From the NCBI RefSeq assembly GCF_900215205.1, contig NZ_OBDY01000003.1, positions 449,842 to 513,841 on the forward strand: DNA of 64,000 bases, given 5' to 3'. Each line of letters opens with the position of its first letter. The stretch's first letter is position 1. Shown one piece after another: positions 1 to 8,156 of this stretch. The notes below the pieces were generated by a model that did not search any database, had not been told where the DNA came from, and saw nothing but the letters and a program-made list of their open reading frames with translations. A program made the position numbers and the translations under genes. The stretch comes from Paractinoplanes atraurantiacus (GTDB taxonomy: Bacteria > Actinomycetota > Actinomycetes > Mycobacteriales > Micromonosporaceae).

Positions 1-62
1 GCCGATGATCGGGCGTAGCTTGAGGACGGCAGGTCGTTCCCCCTCAGCGGTGAGGAGCCACC

Positions 63-1064
63 ATGAAGAAGCTCATCAACGACCCCTCGAACGTCATCGC
101 CGACGCCCTCCGCGGCATCGCCGCCGCCCATCCGGAGCTGCGCGTCGACCACGAGAACCGGATCATCGTGCGCGGCGACGCGCCCGTGCGCGGCAAGGTC
201 GGCCTGGTCTCCGGCGGCGGATCAGGCCACGAGCCGCTGCACGGCGGATTCGTCGGCCCGGGCATGCTCGACGCCGCCTGCGCGGGCGAGGTCTTCACCT
301 CGCCGGTGCCCGACCAGATGGTCGCGGCCACCCAGGCCGTCGACGGCGGCGCCGGCGTGCTGCACATCGTCAAGAACTACACCGGCGACGTCATGAACTT
401 CGAACTGGCGGCCGAGATGGTCGCGGCCGACAGCGGCACCGAGGTCGTCGCGGTGGTCGTCGACGACGACGTGGCGGTGCAGGACAGCCTCTACACGGCC
501 GGGCGCCGGGGTGTCGGCGCCACCGTGCTGCTCGAGAAGATCGCCGGTGCGGCGGCCGAGGAGGGCCGGCCCCTGGGTGAGGTGGCCGAGGTCGCGCGCA
601 AGGTCAACGCGTACTCCCGAAGCATGGGTCTGGCTTTGACCTCGTGCACCGTGCCGGCGGCGGGCAAACCGACCTTCGACCTGCCCGACGACCAGATGGA
701 GGTCGGCATCGGCATCCACGGCGAGCCGGGCCGCCGCCGCGTGCCCGTCGCGCCGGCCGGTGAGATCGCCGAGATGCTGGTCAGCCCGATCCTGTCCGAC
801 CTCGACTACACGGGCGGCGACGGCGTCATCGCGTTCGTCAACGGCATGGGCGCCACCCCGCTGATCGAGCTGTACGTGATGTTCAACGAGGTGTCGCAAC
901 TGCTGGCCAAGGCGGGCGTCCCGATCGCGCGGTCGCTGGTGGGTCCGTACATCACGAGCCTCGACATGGCCGGCTGCTCGGTCACGCTGCTCAAGGCGGA
1001 CGACGAGATCCTGCGATTGTGGGACGCGCCGGTCAACACGCCGGCCCTGCGGCGCGGGGTCTGA
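63..1064 (+). CDS. dhaK: Dihydroxyacetone kinase subunit DhaK
   Basis: This is the dihydroxyacetone-binding subunit of the PEP-dependent dihydroxyacetone kinase. DhaK holds the substrate as a hemiaminal on a histidine while DhaL transfers phosphate to it. The 333-aa length matches the family. The glycine-rich [10 protein letters not shown] motif is at residues 51-60, and the substrate histidine is His219 in GIGIHGEPG, the counterpart of E. coli His218. The ATG start follows a GAGGAG Shine-Dalgarno sequence. It is the first gene of dhaK-dhaL-dhaM, with only 5 bases before dhaL. The operon should turn dihydroxyacetone into DHAP using PEP as phosphate donor. Confidence 0.97.
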   Translation: MKKLINDPSNVIADALRGIAAAHPELRVDHENRIIVRGDAPVRGKVGLVSGGGSGHEPLHGGFVGPGMLDAACAGEVFTSPVPDQMVAATQAVDGGAGVLHIVKNYTGDVMNFELAAEMVAADSGTEVVAVVVDDDVAVQDSLYTAGRRGVGATVLLEKIAGAAAEEGRPLGEVAEVARKVNAYSRSMGLALTSCTVPAAGKPTFDLPDDQMEVGIGIHGEPGRRRVPVAPAGEIAEMLVSPILSDLDYTGGDGVIAFVNGMGATPLIELYVMFNEVSQLLAKAGVPIARSLVGPYITSLDMAGCSVTLLKADDEILRLWDAPVNTPALRRGV

Positions 1065-1069
1065 AGCCG

Positions 1070-1645
1070 ATGGATACGGCGGCGCTCACCGCGTGGATCC
1101 GGGAGTTCGCGAGGCTGATCGCGGCGAACAAGGAACTGCTGACCGAGCTCGACTCGGCGATCGGGGACGGCGACCACGGCGTGAACATGGACCGGGGGCT
1201 CACGGCGGTGGTGTCGGCATTGGACGCCGAACCGCCGGAGACGCCGTCGGCGCTGTTCAAAAAGGTCGGCATGACGCTGATCAGCAAGGTCGGCGGGGCG
1301 AGCGGGCCGCTCTACGGGACGGCGTTCCTGCGAATGGCGGCGGCGGCCGGCGACTCGGTGGAGCTCGGCAAGGTCCTGCGGGCCGGGCTCGACGGGGTGG
1401 TCGCCCGGGGCAAGGCGGAGCCGGGGGACAAGACGATGGTCGACGCGCTCCGGCCGGCGGTGGAAGCCCTGGAGGGAGGCGGCAGCGTGCAGGAAGCGGT
1501 GCGCGCGGCCGAGCAGGGGCGGGACGCGACGATCCCGATGGTGGCGCGCAAAGGCCGGGCGAGCTATCTGGGCGAGCGCAGCGCCGGTCACGCGGACCCC
1601 GGGGCGACGTCGGTGACGCTGCTGTTGAAGGCGCTGGAGGCCTGA
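1070..1645 (+). CDS. dhaL: Dihydroxyacetone kinase subunit DhaL
   Basis: This is the ADP-binding subunit, which keeps a bound nucleotide that DhaM rephosphorylates. The 191-aa protein starts MDTAALTAWIREF. The Mg-nucleotide motif is SAIGDGDHGVNM near residues 30-41, and the family pattern GGASGPLYG is near residues 75-83. I prefer the ATG at 1070 over the upstream in-frame ATG at 1019 because the longer version would overlap dhaK and adds residues unlike the family. The stop overlaps the dhaM start (TGATG), which suggests translational coupling. Confidence 0.96.
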   Translation: MDTAALTAWIREFARLIAANKELLTELDSAIGDGDHGVNMDRGLTAVVSALDAEPPETPSALFKKVGMTLISKVGGASGPLYGTAFLRMAAAAGDSVELGKVLRAGLDGVVARGKAEPGDKTMVDALRPAVEALEGGGSVQEAVRAAEQGRDATIPMVARKGRASYLGERSAGHADPGATSVTLLLKALEA

Positions 1646-3999
1646 TGACGGGCCTGGTGGTGGTGTGTCACAGCCGCCCCCTGGCCCGGGCGGCGGTCGC
1701 TCTCGCCACGGAGATGACGCGGGGGCGGCCGCTTCAGGTGGAGATCGCGGCCGGGCTCGACGAGGACACGTACGGAACGGACGCGGTCGCGATCATGGAG
1801 GCGGTTGTCGCGGCCGACGACGGAGACGGTGTCGTCGTGCTGATGGACCTGGGCAGCGCGGTGTTGTCGGCGGAGACGGCGCTGGAACTGCTCGACCCCG
1901 ACGTGCGGGATCGGGTGGTGTTGTGCCCGGGACCGCTGGTGGAAGGGCTGGTGGCGGCGGCGGTCGCGGCGGCGTCGGGGGCTGGGCGCTCGGAGGTGGC
2001 GGCGGAGGCTCTTGCGGGTCTGGCGGGCAAAGAGTCTCACCTCGGCGTTACCGAGCAAGATCAAATTACTGAGGGTACGCAGGGAGGACCATCCGCCAAA
2101 GTGCGGGTGACCGACCCGCACGGGTTGCACGCGAGGCCGGCGGCCCGTGTGGTGGGCGAGGCGCGGTCGTTCGACGCGCGGGTCGAGCTGCGTAACGCGA
2201 CCACGGGGTCGGGGTGGGTGCCGGCGTCCAGTCTGTCCAAGGTGGCCACACTGGGAGTGTTGCAAGGGCACGAGGTGGAGGTACGGGCTTCGGGAGCGCA
2301 GGCGCAGGAGGCGGTTGCCCGGGTTGCGGCGGTGGCCGGCTCCGGGTCGGGGTTGTCCACAGGCCGCGCGTTGTCCACAGGCGCGTCGCAGGATCTTGGC
2401 TCGGCGGGCGAGAATGGTGCTGGCGGGGGCCCCCAAGGGAGGGCGGGGGCTGTGGCCGGGGCGGCCTCTCCGGGTGTGGCCATCGGGCCGGCGGCTCGTC
2501 TGCGTGCTGTGCCGATCGATGTTCCCGACGTGCCGTCGCTCGGGGTGGAGCCCGAACGGCAACGGCTCGACCGAGCGCTCGACCAAACCCGCCGCGAGCT
2601 GACCCGCATCTCCGACCCCATCTTCGACGCCCACCTCCTGCTGCTCGACGACCTCGACCCCGAGGCCCGCACCCTGATCGGCCAGGCCCACCCCGCACCC
2701 CAAGCCTGGCAACAGGCCGTCGCCGCCATCGCCGCCGACTTCGACGCGCTCCCCGACCCCTATTTGCGCGGCCGCGCCGCCGACGTCCGCGCCGTAGGCG
2801 ACCAGGTCCTGCGTTTCCTCGTAGGCGCACCCGCACCCACCCTCGCCGGCGACGGCGTCCTGATCGCCGCTGACCTCACCCCCGCCGAGGCAGCCACCCT
2901 CGACCCCACCCGCATCGCCGGCGTTCTCCTCGCCGCCGGCAGCCCCACCTCGCACGCCGCGATCCTCACCCGCACCCGCGGCATCCCCGCCGTCGTGGGC
3001 GCCGGCCCTCAGGTCTTGGACATCCGCGACGGCACCCTGATCGCCTTGGACGGCGGCTCCGGCGAGATAGCCGTCGCCCCTGCGGACGCTGTCCTCGATG
3101 CTTTCCGCGCCCGCGCCGCCGAACAGCGGGCCCGGAGCCAGGCCGCCCGTTCCCGCGCCATCGAGCCCGCCGTGACAACCACCGGCGTGCCGATCGCCGT
3201 GGGCGCCAACGTCGGCTCGGTCGAGGAGGCTCGTGCCGCCGCGGCCAACGGCGCCGACCTGGCCGGCCTCGTACGCACCGAGTTCCTCTTCCAGGACCGC
3301 ACCGCAGCGCCCGATGTGGACGAACAACTCGCCGTCTACCGCGCCATCGCCGCGGCTTTCGACGGCCGCCGTGTCACCCTTCGCACGCTCGACGCCGGCA
3401 GCGACAAGCCTGTGCCTTTTCTGCCGGCGCCCCCCGAGGCCAACCCTTTCCTGGGTGTACGGGGTCTTCGTCTCTCCCTGGCGCATCCCACGGTCTTCGC
3501 CGCGCAACTCCAGGCGATCGCCCTCGTGGCGCGGGAGGCCCCGATCAGCGTCATGTTCCCGATGGTGACCACCGTCGGCGAGCTGCGCCGGGCCCGCATG
3601 ATGCTCGACGAGGCCCTGGCTCGCACCGGCTCCGGCCGACCCGCCGACTTGCGCGTGGGCATGATGGTCGAGGTTCCGGCCGCCGCGCTGCGGGCCGCCG
3701 ACTTCGTCCCGTACGCCGACTTCTTCAGCGTCGGCACCAACGACCTGACGCAGTACACGTTGGCCGCCGAGCGCGGCAACGCCGCGCTCATGTCCTTGTC
3801 GACCGGCCTCGACCCGTCCGTGGCCCAGCTGATCGACCTGCTGTGCCGGGCCGCCGGCGACCGTGTCCCGGTGGCCGTCTGCGGCGAGGTGGCCGCCGAC
3901 GAGCAGGCCGTACCGCGCCTGCTCGCCTCGGGTGTGCGTCAGCTCAGCGTGGCCCCCGCCCTGGTTCCGCTCGTCAAGCAGGCTGTCCGGGCAACCTAG
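1645..3999 (+). CDS. dhaM: DhaM phosphotransferase: EIIA(Man)-like, HPr and full Enzyme I fusion
   Basis: This 784-aa protein is the phosphoryl donor for DhaL. Three PTS modules are visible in order. An EIIA-mannose-like domain occupies about 1-135, with the phosphorylated His9 in VVVCHS. An HPr domain occupies about 152-235, with His162 in GLHARPAAR. Enzyme I occupies about 270-784, with His437 in SPTSHAAIL, a TLRTLDAGSDK segment and a C-terminal VCGEVA cysteine motif. E. coli DhaM (about 470 aa) carries only the N-terminal part of Enzyme I, whereas here the PEP-binding half is also present, so the protein could in principle phosphorylate itself from PEP. A Gly/Ala/Ser linker separates HPr from EI. 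The stop overlaps the stop of the convergent phospholipase gene. Confidence 0.93.
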   Translation: MTGLVVVCHSRPLARAAVALATEMTRGRPLQVEIAAGLDEDTYGTDAVAIMEAVVAADDGDGVVVLMDLGSAVLSAETALELLDPDVRDRVVLCPGPLVEGLVAAAVAAASGAGRSEVAAEALAGLAGKESHLGVTEQDQITEGTQGGPSAKVRVTDPHGLHARPAARVVGEARSFDARVELRNATTGSGWVPASSLSKVATLGVLQGHEVEVRASGAQAQEAVARVAAVAGSGSGLSTGRALSTGASQDLGSAGENGAGGGPQGRAGAVAGAASPGVAIGPAARLRAVPIDVPDVPSLGVEPERQRLDRALDQTRRELTRISDPIFDAHLLLLDDLDPEARTLIGQAHPAPQAWQQAVAAIAADFDALPDPYLRGRAADVRAVGDQVLRFLVGAPAPTLAGDGVLIAADLTPAEAATLDPTRIAGVLLAAGSPTSHAAILTRTRGIPAVVGAGPQVLDIRDGTLIALDGGSGEIAVAPADAVLDAFRARAAEQRARSQAARSRAIEPAVTTTGVPIAVGANVGSVEEARAAAANGADLAGLVRTEFLFQDRTAAPDVDEQLAVYRAIAAAFDGRRVTLRTLDAGSDKPVPFLPAPPEANPFLGVRGLRLSLAHPTVFAAQLQAIALVAREAPISVMFPMVTTVGELRRARMMLDEALARTGSGRPADLRVGMMVEVPAAALRAADFVPYADFFSVGTNDLTQYTLAAERGNAALMSLSTGLDPSVAQLIDLLCRAAGDRVPVAVCGEVAADEQAVPRLLASGVRQLSVAPALVPLVKQAVRAT
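2353..2379 (+). repeat. Two DnaA-box sequences in the dhaM linker
   Basis: TTGTCCACA occurs at 2353-2361 and again at 2371-2379, both followed by GGC, which gives a 12-base direct repeat with an 18-base period. TTGTCCACA is the DnaA box used by high-GC actinobacteria. They lie in the stretch coding for the flexible linker between HPr and Enzyme I (LSTG, RA, LSTG). They may be incidental codon repeats or a DnaA-binding site, and binding is not shown. Confidence 0.45.
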
Positions 4000-6011
4000 A
4001 CCAGGCCGCCCATGCCAGGGTCGCTGATGCTCTCCTCGCCGTTCTCCAGGTGGCCGGCGTAGCGGCGTTCGAAGCCGGCGCCGGTCACGGTCAGGTCGTA
4101 CCAGCCGCGCGTGCGGGCGGCCGGCCGTTCGACGGAACGGCTCGCTCCGGCCCGTACGGCAAACCGCTCCGTCTTGTGGGTGTAGCGATCGGTGACGGAG
4201 ACGTCGGCGCGCGCGGTGCCGTGATTGCGGATCTTCAACGTGACCGTCTGCCGGTGATCGTCGCAGGTCGCGCGCACCTCGACGGCGGTCGTGCCCTGGA
4301 AGCGGCGGAAGAAGCCATTCGGGCCGCGCACCTCCAGATCGGGCGTGCCGGTCCAGGCGCCGGTCAAATGCTTTCCAGGCTCGACGGTGTACGTCCGTGG
4401 CGCCACAGCCGGATCGGCCGAGTGCACGTGGAAGACCGCTGTCGCGCGCCCGGTGTTGCGAAAGTCGATCGTGAAGCCGTCCGGGCCGGCCTTCCCGTCC
4501 GCGTGCAGCCGGTAGGGGAGCGCGCGAGCCGGGCGTACGCCGCGCTCCTGCCCGGGCAGCTCCGGATCGGCCGGCGGCACCGGCACCTCGTTCGGGCGGC
4601 GGGTCAGTTCGGTCGGCTTGAAATCGGCGGTGCCCGGCAGCTCGGGCAACCGCCGGTTCGGGTTCGTGAAGTCGAACGCGCTGGTCAGATCACCCGCCAC
4701 GGCTCGCCGCCACGGGGTGATGTTCGTTTCGATGAGGCCGAACCGCTTCTCCAGGAACCGGATCAGCGACGTGTGGTCGAACAGTTGCGAGTTGACCCAG
4801 CCGCCGCGGGTCCACGGCGAGACCACGATCGTCGGGACGCGGATGCCCAGGCCGTACGGTCCGGCCGGATGGTTGGCGCTGCCCGGGAAGATCTCGTTGG
4901 TGGTCGGCACGGTCGACTCGCCCGGCGTCGGCGGCACCAGGTGGTCGAAGAAGCCGCCCTCCTCGTCGTAGGTGACGATCAGGGCCATCTTGCTCCACAC
5001 CTGCGGGTTGTCGGCCAGGATGTCGATGACGCGGGAGACGTACCACTCGCCGTAGTGCGGGCCCCAGTTCGGGTGCTCGGTGTAGGCCTCGGGCGCGACG
5101 ATCCAGCTCACCTTCGGCAGCCGGCCGCTCTCGACGTCGGCCCGGAAATCGCTGAGCAGCTGCTCCGGGTCGCGGCCGAGCTGGGTGATCTCGGTGCCGG
5201 TCTTCGCCTTGGCGGCGAGCGGGCTGCCGGGCGCGGCGTTCTGGTACTGGTGGAAGTAGAGCAGCGAGTTGTCGCCGTAGTTGCCGATGAACGGGTCGCT
5301 GGTCCAGCCCCACGACCCGGCGGCGGTCAGGCCGATCCCGGTGTCCTGGTAGATCTTCCACGAGACACCGGCGCGTTCCAGCCGCTCCGGATAGGTGGAC
5401 CAGTCGTACCCGGCCTCGGCGTTGTCGACGACCGGACCGCCGCCCTTCCCATCGTTGCCGACCCAGCCGGTCCACATGTGGTAGCGGTTGGGGTCGGTCG
5501 AGCCGAGCAGCGAGCAGAAGTAGTTGTCGCAGACCGTGAACGCGTCCGCGAGCGCGAAGTGGTACGGCAGGTCGGCCCGTACATGATGGGTCATGGTCTG
5601 AATGCCCTTGTTCGGCACGAACCGGTCGTGCCGCCCGCCGTTCCAGGCCGCGTGCGTGTCGTTCCAGCCGTGCGGCGGGTCGGGCAGGAACATCGCGCCC
5701 ACATCCGGCACCTCCGGCCGGAACGGCAGCAGCTCGCCGTCGCCGTTGCGCTGATGCCACACCGACTTGCCGTTGCCCTGCCGCACCGGATGCGGATCGG
5801 CGAACCCCCGTACGCCCCGCATCGTGCCGAAGTAGTGGTCGAACGACCTGTTCTCCTGCATCAGGAAGATGACATGCTCGATGTCCTGGATGGTCCCGGT
5901 GCGGTGGTCCGCGGGGATGGCCAGAGCCTTTTCCAGGCTCGACGGCATCGCCGAGGCGACCGCGGGGATGCCCAGCAGCTGCAGGAAGGTGCGCCGATCC
6001 ACATTCGCCAT
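3996..6011 (-). CDS. Tat-exported phospholipase C (phosphocholine-specific type)
   Basis: This is a secreted phosphoesterase-family phospholipase C of 671 aa that cleaves phospholipid head groups outside the cytoplasm. The N-terminus MANVDRRTFLQLLG carries a twin-arginine motif and is typical of these enzymes. The catalytic metal and nucleophile region ENRSFDHYFG is at residues 53-62. Further family patterns follow: SSTDPNRYHMWTGW-like text near 180, and an EGGFFDH motif near 340. The C-terminal 200 residues contain two beta domains of the DUF756 type seen in phosphocholine-specific enzymes. The ATG at 6011 was chosen because the Tat signal begins there; upstream in-frame sequence is on the other side of a divergent promoter region. 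It is divergent from the dehydrogenase at 6064. Confidence 0.92.
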   Translation of the reverse strand: MANVDRRTFLQLLGIPAVASAMPSSLEKALAIPADHRTGTIQDIEHVIFLMQENRSFDHYFGTMRGVRGFADPHPVRQGNGKSVWHQRNGDGELLPFRPEVPDVGAMFLPDPPHGWNDTHAAWNGGRHDRFVPNKGIQTMTHHVRADLPYHFALADAFTVCDNYFCSLLGSTDPNRYHMWTGWVGNDGKGGGPVVDNAEAGYDWSTYPERLERAGVSWKIYQDTGIGLTAAGSWGWTSDPFIGNYGDNSLLYFHQYQNAAPGSPLAAKAKTGTEITQLGRDPEQLLSDFRADVESGRLPKVSWIVAPEAYTEHPNWGPHYGEWYVSRVIDILADNPQVWSKMALIVTYDEEGGFFDHLVPPTPGESTVPTTNEIFPGSANHPAGPYGLGIRVPTIVVSPWTRGGWVNSQLFDHTSLIRFLEKRFGLIETNITPWRRAVAGDLTSAFDFTNPNRRLPELPGTADFKPTELTRRPNEVPVPPADPELPGQERGVRPARALPYRLHADGKAGPDGFTIDFRNTGRATAVFHVHSADPAVAPRTYTVEPGKHLTGAWTGTPDLEVRGPNGFFRRFQGTTAVEVRATCDDHRQTVTLKIRNHGTARADVSVTDRYTHKTERFAVRAGASRSVERPAARTRGWYDLTVTGAGFERRYAGHLENGEESISDPGMGGLV

Positions 6012-6063
6012 GCGCCGCAAACTAGCCACCGAAGTTGGCCAGCAAATATACGGAGGTCGATCA

Positions 6064-6837
6064 TTGAGTGCCACCGGCCTGTCGGCCTTCTCCCTCGAAG
6101 GCAGGAAAGCTCTGGTCACCGGCGGCAACCGGGGCCTGGGCTTCGCGTTCACCGAGGCGCTGGCCTCGTGCGGCGCCGCGGTGGCTTTCGCCGGCCGCGA
6201 TGCCACGGCCAACGAAAGCGCGGTGCGGCGCCTCGCGGCTTCAGGCATTGAGGCGTACGCCATCACGGCCGACCTGACCCGCGACGACGACGTGGATCGC
6301 ACAGTCGACGAGGCGGCTCGCACCCTGGGCGGCCTGGACATCGTCGTCAACAACGCCGGCGTCTGCTTCCACAACCCGTCCTGGGACGCCCCCGACGAAG
6401 AGTGGCAGCAGGTCTTCGACCTGAACGTCCGAGCCGTCTGGAAGGTGAGCCTGGCCGCCGGCCGACACATGCGCGACACGGGCGGCGGCGCGATAGTCAA
6501 CATCGGCTCCATCTCGGGCCTGATCGTCAACCGCCCCCAGATGCAGGCCCCGTACAACGCCTCAAAGGCAGCGGTCCACCAGCTCACAAAGTCCCTGGCC
6601 GCCGAGTGGGCCCCCCACAACATCCGCGTGAACGCGGTGGCTCCCGGCTACGTCAAGACGGAGATGGCCCCGGTCGACCGCCCCGAGTTTCAGCGAATGT
6701 GGATCGAAGACACCCCGCAGCAGAGATACGCCACCCCCGACGAGATAGCGCCCAGCGTGGTCTTCTTGTGCTCACCCGCCGCCTCTTTCATAACCGGCAC
6801 CATCCTGGTCATCGACGGCGGCTACACCGTCTTCTGA
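6064..6837 (+). CDS. Short-chain dehydrogenase/reductase (SDR)
   Basis: This is a classical NAD(P)-dependent SDR oxidoreductase of 257 aa. The cofactor motif TGGNRGLG is at about 19-26 and NNAGV at about 96-100. The catalytic set is Ser149, Tyr164 and Lys168, within the motifs INIGSISG and YNASK. The C-terminus has the usual GTILVIDGGYTVF. The start is taken as TTG at 6064 because GGAGGT at 6052-6057 sits 6 bases upstream; no ATG or GTG fits the frame near the cofactor motif. The substrate cannot be read from the sequence, but the motifs resemble gluconate or polyol dehydrogenases. The promoter must lie in the short gap shared with the phospholipase gene. Confidence 0.9.
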   Translation: MSATGLSAFSLEGRKALVTGGNRGLGFAFTEALASCGAAVAFAGRDATANESAVRRLAASGIEAYAITADLTRDDDVDRTVDEAARTLGGLDIVVNNAGVCFHNPSWDAPDEEWQQVFDLNVRAVWKVSLAAGRHMRDTGGGAIVNIGSISGLIVNRPQMQAPYNASKAAVHQLTKSLAAEWAPHNIRVNAVAPGYVKTEMAPVDRPEFQRMWIEDTPQQRYATPDEIAPSVVFLCSPAASFITGTILVIDGGYTVF

Positions 6838-6877
6838 CGGCCGCGCGGCATGTGTTCGGTGGGCCGCGAGCAGGGCT

Positions 6878-8002
6878 GTGAGAGGATCCGGGCTCCTTGC
6901 GAGCTGGTTGTACTCCGGTTTCCGGCAAAAAAGGCTGGCCGACGGCACTGGCCTGGAGAAACATGAGTTTGTGTCTACATCGAACGACAACTCGACGACG
7001 TGGGCGATTCTGCGAGCCAGCCGCTCGGATCCGCCGGTCGCGACGCTTAACGACTCCGAGCGACGTGCGACTTATGTAGCAGCTCTGGAACAGTCGGAAC
7101 AGCTGTTCAAGGCGGCGTCTTCCGTTGGCTCTGCCACGGCTCCACTGTTGCTGTACTACGGGCTGAGCCAGGCTGGAAGAGCAATCGTCGCCGCAGCGAA
7201 GTCTGTCCGCGACGACTGGCGATTGATGGGACACGGGATCAACCATGGTCCACTTACAGTGGCGCTGCCGGCGGTCCGAGTGTTTGCGGAGGGGTCTCGA
7301 GGAAGCTTCGTCCGTCTCTCCAATGTTCTCGGGTCACCCATTTGGGACAAACAAGCTGACGCCGTCGAACTGGCTGCGCTCTGGGATGCGTTGCCACAGG
7401 CACTCGACTGGCCACTGCGAGAGAGTGCCGATCGCCGGCAAGCGCACCGCCTTGAGTATGACCGCTATGAGCAGGCGCTACCACTCTTGACCTTCGCCCT
7501 GTGCGATCTACCGACGGAGCTGGCCGCGTCGGCTTCTCTCGGTCAAGATCTCGCACGGTACCTACGGGCGTATCCGATGCTGGGCGCATATTCATACGTC
7601 AAAGCCAACGACCGCCCGGGCGCTGATCCGGCAGTAAGCTTTTATGCCAATGGGCGGGGCGAAGTCGAGCTCCACGTCATGGTCGACGATGGCCGCAAGG
7701 TCGACGAGCAGGCACGCCGCGCGTACTTCGAGGCGATCGCCGCCAGACATAGCGGGGCGTATAGCAGCTTCTATCTTGTGCCTGCGGTGGGCTCTAACAA
7801 GCACCCGATGCATCCGCTCATGACATGGTGGGCGGTGCTTTACACGCTATCGATGTTGGCGCGCTACCAGTCAGCCGAGTGGGCTACATACATCAACGTC
7901 GACCGCAGCCCACATGCCGTTCCGATCGAGCAACTTCTACAAGGAGCGTTGTCGGCCGTTCCAGAACTCATTGCGTCCACGATTCGCGACGTTAGCTCAT
8001 GA
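6878..8002 (+). CDS. YaaC-like protein
   Basis: The translated protein (up to 374 aa) resembles the YaaC-like family, whose function is unknown. The recognisable parts are WAILRASRSDPP near residue 41, ALEQSEQLFKAA near 69, and LLLYYGLSQAGRAIVAAAK near 89, followed by a C-terminal HPLMTWWAVLYTLSMLARYQ segment. It is richer in A and T than all neighbours and uses codons such as TTA, ATA and AGA-class triplets more freely, which suggests recent acquisition. The start is uncertain: GTG at 6878 has no clear Shine-Dalgarno sequence, and the conserved region only begins about 40 residues later. It is a singleton between an SDR gene and a STAND ATPase. No membrane segments stand out. Confidence 0.72.
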   Translation: MRGSGLLASWLYSGFRQKRLADGTGLEKHEFVSTSNDNSTTWAILRASRSDPPVATLNDSERRATYVAALEQSEQLFKAASSVGSATAPLLLYYGLSQAGRAIVAAAKSVRDDWRLMGHGINHGPLTVALPAVRVFAEGSRGSFVRLSNVLGSPIWDKQADAVELAALWDALPQALDWPLRESADRRQAHRLEYDRYEQALPLLTFALCDLPTELAASASLGQDLARYLRAYPMLGAYSYVKANDRPGADPAVSFYANGRGEVELHVMVDDGRKVDEQARRAYFEAIAARHSGAYSSFYLVPAVGSNKHPMHPLMTWWAVLYTLSMLARYQSAEWATYINVDRSPHAVPIEQLLQGALSAVPELIASTIRDVSS

Positions 8003-8142
8003 GCTGCCTGGGGCATGCGGTGACGCCGTCTCCACGGGCTAGTGAACGGTTCGCATGGATGGGAGGAGAGTTGCCGTACAGGTCGCTTCCAGCTCGTCTG
8101 GAATGGATCGACCGGAAGTCCCTGCCTTGGCCTAGCCGTCGG

Positions 8143-8156
8143 TAGGGTCAGTTGTG
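8143..8156 (+). promoter_or_regulatory. Leaderless-type -10 element before the STAND gene
   Basis: TAGGGT at 8143-8148 fits the actinobacterial -10 pattern TANNNT and lies 5 bases before the GTG start at 8154. There is no Shine-Dalgarno sequence in between, which is the arrangement expected for a leaderless mRNA. No good -35 is visible. Confidence 0.4.

Noticed and set aside
3843..6251. Long open frame antisense to the phospholipase gene
   Set aside because: It is a GC-rich shadow frame with no family features; the opposite strand has a clear Tat-exported phospholipase C.
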